The notes: generated from the sequence alone by a model not told the origin. A DNA stretch of 64,000 nucleotides from Congeria kusceri (GCA_027627225.1 CM051027.1:87962451-88026450); one strand, 5' to 3'. Shown: positions 46,166 through 56,615, counted from the stretch's first letter. Numbers and translations: made by a program.

Positions 46166-46934
46166 ACAAGAGGGCCTTATGGCCCTAGGTCGCTCACCTG
46201 AGGGGCTACGGAACTACTGTTCTGAGCAAGTTTCATGAAGATTCAGCTTAAAATGTGGCCTCTAGAGTGTTCACAAGCTTTCTTTTTTCAATTTGGCCTG
46301 GTGACCAAGTTTTTGACACCATGTGAACTGGTTTCTAACGTGTCCCAGATATCTTTGGACAAATGTTCTGGGCAAGTTTTATGATGATTATGCAAAAAAT
46401 ACGACTTCTAGAGTGTTAACAAGCTTTTTCTTCCATTTGCACTTGTGACCTAGTTTATGAACCCACATGACCCAGTTTTGAACTCGCCTGAGATATCATT
46501 GGGACAAATGTTCTGAGCAAGTTTCTTGATGATTGGACACTAGTGTTCACAAGCTTTTTCTTCAATTTGGCCTGGTGACCTAGTTTTTGATGCCACGTGA
46601 CCCAGTTTCGAACTCGTTCGAGATATTATTGAAACAAATGTTCTGAGCAAGTAACAAGAAGATTGGGTAAAAAATATGACTTCCAGAGTTAACACAAAGC
46701 TTTTACTTCAATTTGACCTAGTGACCTTGTTTTTGACCCCACATGACCCAGTTTCAAACTCGTCCAGGATATCATTGGGACAAATGTTCTGAGCAAGTTT
46801 CATTAAGATTGGTCAACAAATGTAACCTCTAGAGTGTTCACAAGGTAAATGTTGACGACGAACGTTTCACGACACACGACTGACAAAAGGCGATCACAAA
46901 AGCTCACCATGTGCACGTTTTGCTCAGGTGAGCA
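46166..46934. mobile_element. complete HINE/pearl-like element, body G
   Basis: The head is ACAAGAG, hairpin GGGCCTTATGGCCC, then TAGGTCGCTCACCTGAG. Four to five core units of about 135-150 bp carry GACAAATGTTCTGAGCAAGT, CTAGAGTGTTCACAAGC, CAATTTGGCCTGGTGACC and CACATGACCCAGTTT. The tail is GACGACGAACG, GGCGATCACAAAAGCTCACC and GTGCACG...TGCTCAGGTGAGC. Head and tail match the body-A element at 12223 although the cores do not. Confidence 0.8.
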
Positions 46935-47091
46935 AACAACGGCAGGAAAAGATGTCATATATAAAAACCATGTATGTTTTAAATAAAGTTTACCATCATA
47001 TCAAAAACATAAGCATCCTTAGTCAAATAATCTCTGACCAATTTCAACTTTTGGACCACTAAAATGTCTAATGTGTGACATGGATAAACTA
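46935..47091. other. short AT-rich spacer
   Basis: Nothing recognised. Confidence 0.4.
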
Positions 47092-47434
47092 ACAAGAAGG
47101 CCAAGATGGCCCTTGGTTGCACACCTAGGTTCATTGAATCACAATGTCTTGTATTTATTTAATAGTGTGTTCAGAGATGTTTGACAATAAATGAAGTACA
47201 ATAGGCAACAACGACTGAACACTCTCAGCTATAATTTTTCACGAATCAAAATAATTTAAAGCAATTTGATAAAGGACCACCCAAGGAATATTCTTACAAA
47301 GTTTAATTAATTGCCACCAATGGGTGTCAGAGAAATTTGAAGCAAATTGTTGATGACAAACGATCATGGAAAATATAAACAGTCTGATAAGAATAGTTCA
47401 CCATGAGCACTTTGTGTTTGGGTGAGCTTAAAAT
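47092..47434. mobile_element. short HINE/pearl-like element without tandem core
   Basis: The head is ACAAGAA, hairpin GGCCAAGATGGCC, then TTGGTTGCACACCTAGG. The middle has one diverged unit resembling body B (TCACGAATCAAAATAATTTA, AAAGGACCACCCAAGGAATA). The tail is AGTTCACCATGAGCAC...GTGTTTGGGTGAGCTTAAAA. It looks like a body-B element reduced to one unit. Confidence 0.7.
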
Positions 47435-47648
47435 TACACCCTGATAGTCAGGGGCGATCCTATTCCAAATTTTAGTATGCCCAAGGATGCAAATAGCTCT
47501 TTTGGATCTCTTTTATTCAAGCTTTCCCATGTAACATGTCCAAGTAAGCTTTATGAGTGATATGTGCAGGCGTTTGCCTATTTATGACCCTCATAGTAGA
47601 ACTACTTTATTTGCCTAATTAAGACCCTGATAGTAGAATATATTTTAA
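47435..47648. other. short non-coding spacer
   Basis: GACCCTCATAGTAGAACTAC near 47586 and GACCCTGATAGTAGAATAT near 47623 form a short direct repeat. Nothing else is recognised. Confidence 0.4.
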
Positions 47649-47989
47649 AGGGGCATACCAACGGTATTTTCCATAAATATAGATGCTTATTAAAAGAACA
47701 CATTCACATCTTTCACGAACATATTTTTCTAGTAGAAAAAAATATATTGATGTAATTGTTAAGAAAAAATATTTACAACACCAAATTTTTTTTTATCAAT
47801 ACATGTTTTGAAGGCAGGATTCGAACTCACCTAAAAAATAACGCACTTCAAACTTTCCTATGCTAGACTACATTTATGAATAGTATGAATAGTGAAACCT
47901 ATAATGGGTAAATTAATCATTTAACAAATACTTAATAAAATATCATTTTATTTTTGAAAATATTACACCGTATTAAGAGATACGCCCCT
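47649..47989 (-). mobile_element. TTAA-flanked MITE with tRNA-like segment
   Basis: The ends AGGGGCATAC and, inverted, AGGGGCGTAT are each preceded by TTAA, the target of piggyBac-type transposons. The minus strand contains TAGTCTAGCATAGG and, about 40 bp on, GAGTTCGAATCCTGCC, resembling A and B boxes of a tRNA-derived promoter. At 341 bp it is non-coding. The combination of AGGGRC ends next to TTAA with a tRNA-like core is also seen at 480-1066. Confidence 0.55.
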
Positions 47990-48016
47990 TTAACCTTAGG
48001 TGTTTAGAAACCTTAC

Positions 48017-48070
48017 CATTGGGACTGAAAGACATTCCATTTCCATCATCCAAGATTCCATCTGCATCAT
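48017..48070 (-). CDS. candidate 54-bp internal exon of an unidentified minus-strand gene
   Basis: On the minus strand a pyrimidine-rich tract ending TTTTTTTTGCAG is followed by 54 bp and then G|GTAAGG, a strong donor. Two frames are open: one, with phase-1 boundaries on both sides, reads DADGILDDGNGMSFSPN; phase 0 reads MMQMESWMMEMECLSVPM. The first is acidic and Gly/Asn-rich, a plausible linker in a nuclear or adaptor protein, but I recognise no family. Length is a multiple of three and composition is less AT-rich than its flanks. Other weaker exon-like intervals on the same strand lie at 35972-36015, 27123-27170 and 2772-2813; their phases do not chain directly without missing exons. If real, large parts of the window are introns of one gene. 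Confidence 0.35.
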
Positions 48071-48381
48071 CTGCAAAAAAAATTTGATACATAATACTGA
48101 ACCAAAAAAGGAACTTTCACTAAATTTGAATGTAGATAATTTTTTAACATTTGAATAGATTTGACAGAAATCTTTTGTTTGTTGTACAAGTCTGTCTTAT
48201 AGATCTACTGGGATTAGCTGGTCGATTTTGCAAAGTAGAATGATTTTACAATAACAACATGCATTTGTGTGTGTAATTGTCTTAAGTAACCTAAAAATTT
48301 GGCATCTACTTTACGAAAATGTCTTCTTTGGTTCAGTATAAAACACCATAGATAAGTGAAAATACAATGACCCCAACACAA
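48071..48381. other. short non-coding spacer
   Basis: No element ends are seen. The minus-strand open frame 48214-48621 runs from here into body H and is incidental. Confidence 0.4.
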
Positions 48382-49437
48382 ACAAGAATGTGGAAATTCC
48401 ATGAAAACCAAATTTTTCGAACGAAATGCATTAAAGTCAGCATAAAAATAAAAGTAATGGTGACCTTGACTCCACCAACCCCATACGCAATCCCAAACAA
48501 GGTCTAGATACAAGGTATCTACATATGAAGTTTCATATAAATATCTCAATGTCTTCTCAAAGTATTGAGCGGAAAACTGTCTATTTTTAGTAATGGTGAC
48601 CTTGACCTTGACCCCACCCACCCCATATGCAATCCCAAGTGAGGTCTAGATATAAGATATCTATGCATTAAGTTTCATTAAAATATCTCAATGACTTCTC
48701 AAGCTATTGAGCAGAAACTTTTTTTTATTTGTAGTAATGGTGACCTCGACATTTACCCCACCCACCCTATACGCAATCCTAAGCGAGGTCTCGATATAAG
48801 GTATCTATATATGAAGTTTCACCAAAATATCTCAATGTGATCTCAAGTTATCGAGCGGAAACCGTTTTTCTATTTTCAGTTACGGTGACCTTGACCTTGA
48901 CCCCACCCACCCCATATGTGATCCCAAGCGAAGTCTTGATATAAGGTATCTTTGTATGAAGTTTCATTAAAATATCTCAAAGTGTTATCAAGTTATTAAA
49001 TTGAAACCGTTCTCTATTTTTAGTAACAGTGACCTTGACCCCACCAACCCCATATGCAATCCCAAGCGAGGTCTCGATATAAGGTATTTATTTATTAAAT
49101 TTCATTAAAATATCTCAATGCGTTCTCATGTAATTGAACGGAAACTGTTTTTCTATTTTTAGTAACACAGACCTTGACCCCACCCACCCCATATGCAATC
49201 CAAAGCTAGGTCTCAATAAAATTATCTATGTATTAAGTTTCATTAAAATATCTCAATGCATTCTCAAGATATTGAGCAGAAACTGTTTTCAATTTTTAGT
49301 AACAGTGACTTTGACCTCAACCATCCCATATGCAATCCCAAGCGAGGTCTTGATATAAGGTATCTATGTATTAAGTTTCATTAAAATATCTCAATGCGTT
49401 CTCAAGTTATTGGCAAGGCAAACAGTTGTTTCTATGT
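48382..49437. mobile_element. HINE/pearl-like element, body H (copy 1)
   Basis: The head is ACAAGAATGTGGAAATTCCA, whose TGGAA-TTCCA arms form the hairpin. Seven core units of about 150 bp carry GTAATGGTGACCTTGAC, CCCCACCCACCCCATATGCA, ATCCCAAGCGAGGTCTCGAT, AAGGTATCTATGTATGAAGT and TTCATTAAAATATCTCAATG. The right end is lost at about 49437 (GGCAAGGCAAACAG). Copies with different heads occur at 54466 and 63826. Confidence 0.75.
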
Positions 49438-51464
49438 TGCCGATGCAGCTGCAGCTATGTGATTTTAACATTGTATTTTTCGGCGTAGCTGTCTAAGATC
49501 ACTTTTGACCTAGATTTCTTGCGATAATTATGCAGCAGGAAAATTGAATGCCAATAGAATTGGATACATTTTCTAATTTTATGGAATGCAAACTTACAAC
49601 AATCGTTTAATGTCTACCAATTATTGTTGCATACTTTTGGGGATTAAAATTTACACAACTGTTTACATAGCGGTTAAAATAAAGTTATAAATATATCCTC
49701 GACATACACTCTCGAACTGAGGCTAATTATGAATGCATTTTCTCATTATATGCCATAAAAAGAATGCTATATTCATTCACGTAACTAAATAACCATTTTT
49801 CTAAGCCTACATTTATATAAGTGGTACGCTCTATAAATAGCAATTAAGCAATGTTCCCATTCATAAATATCATTCACAGAGTTGCCGTTTCATGTAGTCC
49901 ATTGATTCTAGCGAGTTCAACACATTTCAAAACAGTAGTGTCATTATACAAATAGCGCGAGTAGCTAGCAGCTGTTTAATAGCTGTGTTAATATACTCGT
50001 ACATGCGTCAATTAGCGTTCAGAGAATCATACACCTAAAAATTTCTATAAACAGGGAATTTATATTTATAAACTTACTGTTAATTTGAATTTAAATTGTG
50101 GTTGCGATTAGGAATTATTTATAATTGCACCAATCTATCAACTTCTCCAGTAAATCATATATTGAGATAAAATGTTATGAAAGAAGATTCGGAATACGTT
50201 GAATTGTTACTTGCGTAGCATGAATACACAATTTGCAGTACTGATTATACACAGGAACCCTTGATATATCATATCCCTACCAAATATAATTTCAAATTGT
50301 CATAGTCAGGCTAATGAATTTTTATGTTTGTGTTATAAAAAATAAAGTATAAACATTTCAAAAATCGCTGACTGTTCCCTGAATATTGCTTTTTATTGGG
50401 ATACACAGTATAAAATGCTTGACCAATCGTGTATACATTAGATAACTAAGATAAATGTATGGTAAATTACCGGTACTTGAAATAACTATATATACTCGTC
50501 TGATACATAATAATTTTAATTCATTCCAGAAATTATTTTCTTACATTGTAAATTTGTTAAATTGGCTTGACAAATTCAGATAACAATTATGTTAATTATT
50601 TTATTTATTTATATACCACTGGTGAAAACATGGAACTGTATGATCGGTTTATTCACGGTACAGATGTTAATAATAATTTTATTTCATTTTCAACTAATAA
50701 TTTACCTCAAAGTAACCTTTGCGTCTGAGAAGTTTAATTATGGTGTCAGATAAATCTGGGGTCCAACAAGTTGTCGCCTTAATAAAACAATGCTCTATCT
50801 ACCATTTGCAAGTTTTCAAGAAAACAGCTTTTAAAGTTTTTGATATTAATATCTCCTTTATTATACAACGTTTTTTACAAATTTATATGGTAATTATCTA
50901 TTGTTTATGGAGATGCTAAATATGTAAAAAAAAATTGTGTATTTTATTCAACTGATTAAAAATTATTTATATATTTGTTGTTGAAGATAGAGCATTATAC
51001 TAAAATATTTTCAATAAAACCAATGGATATAAGGGTTTCTCTCCTGGTGATGTAGTGATGTCTCTGGAGTTTCAAGGTTCTTATATTTACTGTGATTATT
51101 TACACGTTAAGTAGGCAAAATCGCATGACTTCTTACATGGATTGGGTTGATTTTGGTGGTTTGGTGGGTTTGGTAGGTGAAATGTGGTCGATTCAATCAT
51201 TTTATAAATATATAACGGCTGTCTGTTAGCCTAACATTCTCAGATATTCCCAGACATATTCCTTCATGACAATCAAAATAATTTTATTTGACATGTCCCA
51301 TGATGGCAAAATCATGGGTCAAATGTAATTACAAAGTAATTAAGTAGATGGCACATACCAAGAACTGTTTGTAAAACAGGTTTAAAATGTGCTATGTATA
51401 GGTCCAAAGCAATCTAAGTACACAATTGCAAGATGAGAAGTAAAATAACACAATATATTCAACT
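49438..51464. other. unique AT-rich non-coding region
   Basis: No gene, arrays or element ends are recognised. It is among the longest repeat-free stretches. Confidence 0.5.
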
Positions 51465-51770
51465 ATTGTTCAGTTTGGCATTGACCTTCGACCACATGAC
51501 GGATGTACGTGTAGTCATAACCAACAAAGCAACTTTTATGAACCTAACAGTTCCATAGGCATTGCCATAAAAAATTGTTTACACCAGTGGTCCATTTGAG
51601 ATTGACCTTTGACCAAAAGTCAAGTCTCCTGATATAGGTGGGGACCAAAAAATCTGGGGTCTGAGAAGTCACCTAACCGATCATCTTGGCTCTCTGTTAT
51701 GTTTAGGTAATTTTTAAATGACATCTCCATATTAATTTCAAAGCCGATTGTCTTTTTTAAAGACATTTCT
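51465..51770 (-). mobile_element. degenerate HINE-like element, minus orientation
   Basis: On the minus strand it begins ACAAGAAATGTCTTTAAAAA followed by AGACAATCGG: ACAAGA, then a hairpin (GTCTT...AAGAC). Further on are GATGATCGGTTAGGTGACTT and GACCTTTGACCAAAAG-type words (as plus GATTGACCTTTGACC). No tandem core remains and the far end is unclear. It supports the universal head design. Confidence 0.5.
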
Positions 51771-52508
51771 TGTTTTTACTAAAACTGAAAGCACAGAGGC
51801 TAAGCATGTTTTGTTATACATGTGCCACAACTTTCATGGGTGACCAACTGGCCAAAATTAGAATGCGTACTTAGCAACGACTTCTACTTTAACAAAACTT
51901 ACTGCCATAATGAAAATAATACAGGTGATATGCCTCTTCAACACAAGGTTTACAAAGGATTAAATACTAGTACACATAAGCATTACCAGTAGTCTAAAAT
52001 TAGACACTGCAATAAGATATTTTCGTCACAAAACGATGACTCGTTGGACCAGAATGCACCTGGAAAATGGCTGACATAGAAGTAGCGTTTCAAGGGCAAG
52101 ATAAGTTTTAACGTAAAAATATGCTCAACATTCAATAATGGAGTGCTGTTACTCAGCAGAAATTTAGTTTACTAACAAAAGTTATACATAATAATAGTGT
52201 TGTGCACTTAAACTGGATTAAAACATGAAAATGGTGATCATCAAATGTGTAAACAACAATGCAGGAGACTGGACCAATGTTTCGGACATCCACGTCAGAT
52301 TTGAAATACAGAAAACACAGGTTGACAACCATGATATTGTTTATGCGTAAGTTGAGCGTAAATATCAGGTCATCGAGCATATATGTTTTGGCTGTCGCAT
52401 GCCATGTGTTGATGCTCAGGTGGGTAGTAAAATATAGCACATAACAATGAGTTAACTGTTAAATGATATCGTTACTGTAAAAGTTAATTTTCAATGTTCT
52501 GATTTGCA
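51771..52508. other. non-coding, perhaps 5' flank of the transposase relic
   Basis: Nothing recognised. TTCTGATTTGCAG just before 52511 could be a splice acceptor or chance. Confidence 0.4.
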
Positions 52509-53172
52509 GAACATATCAATATTATTAAGTATGCAGAAGCTCAGGGCAATCTAGCTGCTGGTCGATAGTATAATGTAGGCAAGTCGTCTGTGAGGGAATA
52601 GCGCAGAGACAAGGCAAGCCTTCTGACTAAGCAGACCGAGCGAGGGTCTTCTGCCCACTATCCAGAGATTTAGGAACAGATGCTCACCTGGGTGGTGAAC
52701 AGTTGTGATAGCGGCATAGCGGTCTCCACAATCCATTTAAGACTAGAGGGTCGACGTCTTGCCAGCCTGTCACCAACAATGAAGGGGTTCAAGGGGTCTG
52801 CAAGATGGGCGCATGGGTTTCTGCGACGACATCATCTGTCCATTAGCAGACAGACTCACATTGCCCAGAAGTTTCCAGGCGACTATGAAAACAAGCTGCT
52901 CCAGTTTCAGCGCTTTATTATCAAGCAGAGGTTGAGATTTGAATTCTACATGTACCTATCTCCGAATCACAATGCTGATCAAACTCCTCTGACCTTTGAC
53001 CTCCCTTATCACACCATGATTGCGGCAAAAGGGAGCAAAATGTCACAATAAACACGACTGGAAATGAAAAAAAACAAATCATCATCATGCTGGCATGCAC
53101 AGCCAACAATGGTAAGTTCCCCTCGTATGTCATGTTCAAGCACAAGACACTGCCAAAGGGAGTAAAATGGCT
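52509..53172 (+). pseudogene. pogo-family (POGK-like) transposase relic
   Basis: The frame reads NIIKYAEAQGNLAAGR, stop, YNVGKSSVRE, stop, RRDKASLLTK: the family's amino-terminal helix-turn-helix, with TAG where tryptophan is usual in at least the second place (RKW/REW). A third TAG follows YPEI. From 52680 it is open: a CENP-B-type segment with ARWAHGFLRRHHLSISRQT, IAQKFPGDYENKLLQFQRFI, then NHNADQTPLTFDLPYHTM with the first catalytic Asp. At about 53040 a one-base frameshift leads to VTINTTGNEKKQIIIMLACT and NNGKFPSYVMFKHKTLPKGV. It is cut at about 53172 by a body-B fragment, so catalytic residues two and three are missing. It is a different lineage from the relics at 18.1 and 41.0 kb. Confidence 0.88.
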
Positions 53173-53530
53173 ACGGGGATCATTGTACAAACCCCCTGTC
53201 GGCCATGTTTTTCAGCAGACCAGAACCATTAGAGCAACTCTGGTAGAGAACCTCATAAGGAACATTTCTTTAAAATTATTTCAAAATCCAACCAGTGGTT
53301 TCTGACAAGAAGATGAACTTTGGTTAGAAACCATCCAAGGCACATTTCTGTGAAACTCTTTGAAAATCTACACCTAGGTTGAGGATGACATGTTGTTAAA
53401 TGATTTTTCTATCAATAGCTCTTGTGGCCATCTTGTTCAGCAGATCGGAACCATTTCCACCCAAGAAACATTTCTGTGAAGATTCATCAAAGTTGGCCGA
53501 ACGGTTTCAGAGGAGATGTCCTTCCACACT
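53173..53530. mobile_element. body-B tandem-core fragment
   Basis: TCGGCCATGTTTTTCAGCAG, GAACATTTCTTTAAAATTAT, AATCCAACCAGTGGTTTCTG and CTGTGAAGATTCATCAAAGT follow the order of body B (18942-20146) in about two decayed units. No head or tail is present. It adjoins the pogo relic. Confidence 0.6.
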
Positions 53531-54235
53531 CACCACGCATGTAAGATGAACCGCATACAAGACGAACCATCTTGTCATATGCTCAATGATCTAAGGCCAG
53601 TGGAGGGAATTATGAACTACTTATCATGCATGTTTCATGTTACCTAATACCTCAGCCTAGCTGAACTGTACCAATATCATACACATCTGTTCACTAATGC
53701 CATAATCCCCAAAGCACTAAATTATGTAATTAGGGAATGTATAGGAAATACAAAATGCAACATCTGTGCTTCAAAAATGCTCGTAGTAAATACTGTTCAA
53801 CCTTAAATTTCTAAGTAGTATTGAAGAAACCTATTGTCTTCCCGCAAAGTATACCTTACCCATATGCTGCCAGCAAAGTATAACCTACTGGATTTTGTAA
53901 ATAGGGACCTGGATACAGCTGTAGGAAATCCCATAGAAATCACAAAAACTGAAGTCGACTGTATTTTGTTCATGATGTCCCCTTATTTAGTCCAAATTTA
54001 CTGTTGCAATAAGGGAAGTTTTCTGCAAATATTATGTATGGATCTCTATAATGAGTGCAAACAGTACCACAGTTGCAACTTAAGCATCTTTTTATCAAGA
54101 ATTTCCATTAAATAGTGCAGGTCAACCATTAATAGTTATTGTAAGCCAATTTCAACTTCTGAATCAATGGCCAGTATTGACAATATTTAAGAATCAAAAC
54201 ACTGACAGCATAGAAAGACTGTTGGCGAAGAAAAC
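53531..54235. other. non-coding spacer
   Basis: GTAAGATGAACCGCATACAA then GACGAACC near 53540 resembles the TATAAGACG ends of pogo-like MITEs but no partner was found. The open frame at 53834-54115 has no recognisable domain. Confidence 0.4.
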
Positions 54236-55942
54236 TAGAATTGTCACATGAGTGACGGATATACCCCCACAATATGGCCTCGTCACAAAACAATGGCATC
54301 CATTTAAAAGAAATAGACACAGAGAGAATGCATTACTGTGTTAATGTTTAACAGTGTATTTGGAAAAATTTAATTTCAATAGGAGCCATAACTCTGTCAA
54401 CATTTAGTAGTTTGTAACTGAAGTTAACTTAATCTGTATTATATGATGTTACCAAACATTATTTAACAAGAAATGTGGAAAATCCACGCAAACCTAATTT
54501 TTGTAACGAAATGCATAAGTCATCACAATAATGCAAGAAAGTTCTGGCAGCAAGGTGAAGGTCACACACCAATGGCTAGGAAATGGTGACCTTGTCCTTG
54601 CAATCCAAAGCGAGGTCTAAATATAAGGTATCTACACATGAAATTTCATTAAAATATCTCAATTCGTTCTCTAGGTATTGGGTGGAAACATTCTGTCTAT
54701 TCTTTAGCAATGGTGACCTTGACCCCATCCGACCCAAATGCAATCCCAAGCAAGGTTTCAATAAGAGGTATCAACATATGAAGTTTCATTAAAATATCAC
54801 AATGCGTTCTCAATTTATTGAGCGGAACTTGTTTTTCTATTTTGAGTCATGGTGACCATGGTGATCTTGACCCTGACACCACTCACCCTGTATGCAATTC
54901 CAAGCAAGGTCTCCATATATGGTATCTATGTATGAAGTTTCATTAAAATATCTCGATGCATTATCAAGTTATTGAGTGGAAACTGTTTTTCTATTTTTAG
55001 TCATGGTGACCTTGACCCCACCCACCCCATATGCAATCCCAAGCGAGGTCTCTATATTAGGTATCTATGTATGAAGTTTCATTAAAATATCTGAATGCAT
55101 TCTCAAGTTATTGAGCGAAAACCGTTTTTCTATTTTTAGTAATGGTGTCCTTGACCTTGACCCCACCCACCCCATATGCAACCCCAAGCAAGGTCTCGCT
55201 ATAAGGTATGTATGTATGAAGTTTAATTAAAATATCTTGATGCGTTCTGAACTTATTGAGAGGAAACCGTTTTTCTATTTTTAGTAACAGTGGCATTGAC
55301 CTTGACCCCATATGCAATCCCAAGGGTGGTCTCGATATTAGGTATCTATGTATGAAGTTTCATTACAATAGCTCAATTCGTTCTCAAGTTGGAGTGGGCA
55401 AAAAAAAGTTGACGCCGTCAACCCTCTGTCCAAATTTAGTGGTTTGTAACCAAAGTCAAACTTAACCTGTATTTTATGATGCTACACATATATACCAAGA
55501 ATTATTTGAATATGTCACGCCATTGTTGAGTTATCGTCAGGAAACCATAATTTTAGGGAATTTTAAGTCGAAAAAGGGGCCATAACTCTGTCAAAATTTA
55601 GTGGTTGGTAATCAAAGTCGAACCTGACCCGTATTTTAAAATGCTACACATGTACACCAAAAATTATTTGAATATGTCAAGCCATTCTTGAGTTATTGTC
55701 CGTAAACCATGTTTTTAGGGAATTTAAGTCGAAAAGGGGCCATAACTCAGTCACAATTTAGTGGTTTGTAACCAAAGTCGAACATGACCTGTATTTTGTG
55801 ATGTTACACATGTGTACCAAAAATTATTTGAATATGTCAAGCCCTTCTTGAGTTATCATCAGGAAACCAAAAAACCAACAGACCGACAAGCTCACTCCTA
55901 TATACCTCCCCCCCCTAAACTTCGTTTGTGGGGGGTATAACA
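54236..55942. mobile_element. tandem-core element, body I, split by a body-H element
   Basis: The head is ACTAGAATTGTCACATGAGT then GACGGATATACCCCC, with a GTCAC...GTGAC hairpin and CCCCC word. The core has GGAGCCATAACTCTGTCAAC and TTTAGTAGTTTGTAAC, is interrupted at 54466, and resumes at 55411 with three units of about 155 bp (AAAGGGGCCATAACTCTGTC, AATTTAGTGGTTTGTAACC, AATTATTTGAATATGTCAAG). The tail is CAACAGACCGACAAGC then TATATACCTCCCCCCCC...GGGGGGTATAAC, the TATGCCTC-type palindrome. Confidence 0.7.
54466..55410. mobile_element. HINE/pearl-like element, body H (copy 2), nested in body I
   Basis: The head is ACAAGAAATGTGGAAAATCC then ACGCAAACC (hairpin GTGGA...TCCAC). Five to six core units match 48382-49437 (GGTGACCTTGACC, CATATGCAATCCCAAG, GTATGAAGTTTCATTAAAAT). 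It ends TTCTCAAGTTGGAGTGGGCA then AAAAAAAGTTGACGCCGTCA, after which body I resumes. Open frames at 54576-54792 and 55108-55465 are array read-throughs. Confidence 0.75.
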
Positions 55943-56295
55943 ACTTGAATCAAATTCATTATAATTATGTGCATTTTACTTTAAAGGTAACATTTGTATG
56001 AATGAAGTTGAATTTCTATAATGTATTTTTTTTCAATAGCAAATTTGATATACTGGTACATTCGATGGTATAAGCTTGTAGGGTATTTGACCACTTTAAA
56101 GATGGAGATCCAGGCCACAGTAAAGACCAGCTTGTGGGATCACTTGACCCATATATGCAAACCAGTAAATAATCAAATGTGTAAAAGGCAAACTTTAAGA
56201 TGTTTCGTATCAGTTTGTATTATCTATTTTTAGAACAACGTTGCCTGCAGAGACAAAAGTAGGTCATACGATGCGTGCTCTCAATTTTCATTGCC
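55943..56295. other. AT-rich non-coding spacer
   Basis: Nothing recognised. Confidence 0.45.
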
Positions 56296-56305
56296 ACACT
56301 TGAAA

Positions 56306-56605
56306 TTGTTTGTTTGTTTGTTTGGAGTTTTTGCCGTATTCAACAGTATTTCAGTCATATAACGGCGGTCAGTTAACCTACTCATACTTTTCCTGGGTAA
56401 ACTGGTTTACCAGTACTAAGTGTACATACTTATGCCAGTAACTGACAACTGCCCTACTTGAATCAGAGGTAGAGGGAGAATGGCCGTAGAAATAATTTCA
56501 TGACCAATCCCCACACAAGTTATGTGGCCGGGCTGGGAACTGAACCCGCGATCCTCGGATTTGTAGTCCAGCGCTCTACCAACTGAGCCAGCCAGCCCGG
56601 CTACT
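56306..56605 (-). mobile_element. tRNA-derived SINE, copy 3 (full length)
   Basis: On the minus strand it runs GCCGGGCTGGCTGGCTCAGT, GGTAGAGCGCTGGACTACAA, ATCCGAGGATCGCGGGTTCA and the common body to a CAAACAAACAAACAATTTC tail. ACACTTGAAA at 56296-56305 and 56606-56615 is a perfect 10-bp target duplication. The anticodon stem-loop CTGGA-CTACAAA-TCCGA would place ACA as anticodon, pointing weakly to a cysteine-type tRNA ancestor. This is the best reference copy in the window. Confidence 0.93.
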
Positions 56606-56615
56606 ACACTTGAAA

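Noticed and set aside
52680..53051. A functional host gene resembling POGK
   Set aside because: Three upstream stops, a frameshift near 53040 and truncation by a repeat before catalytic residues two and three.
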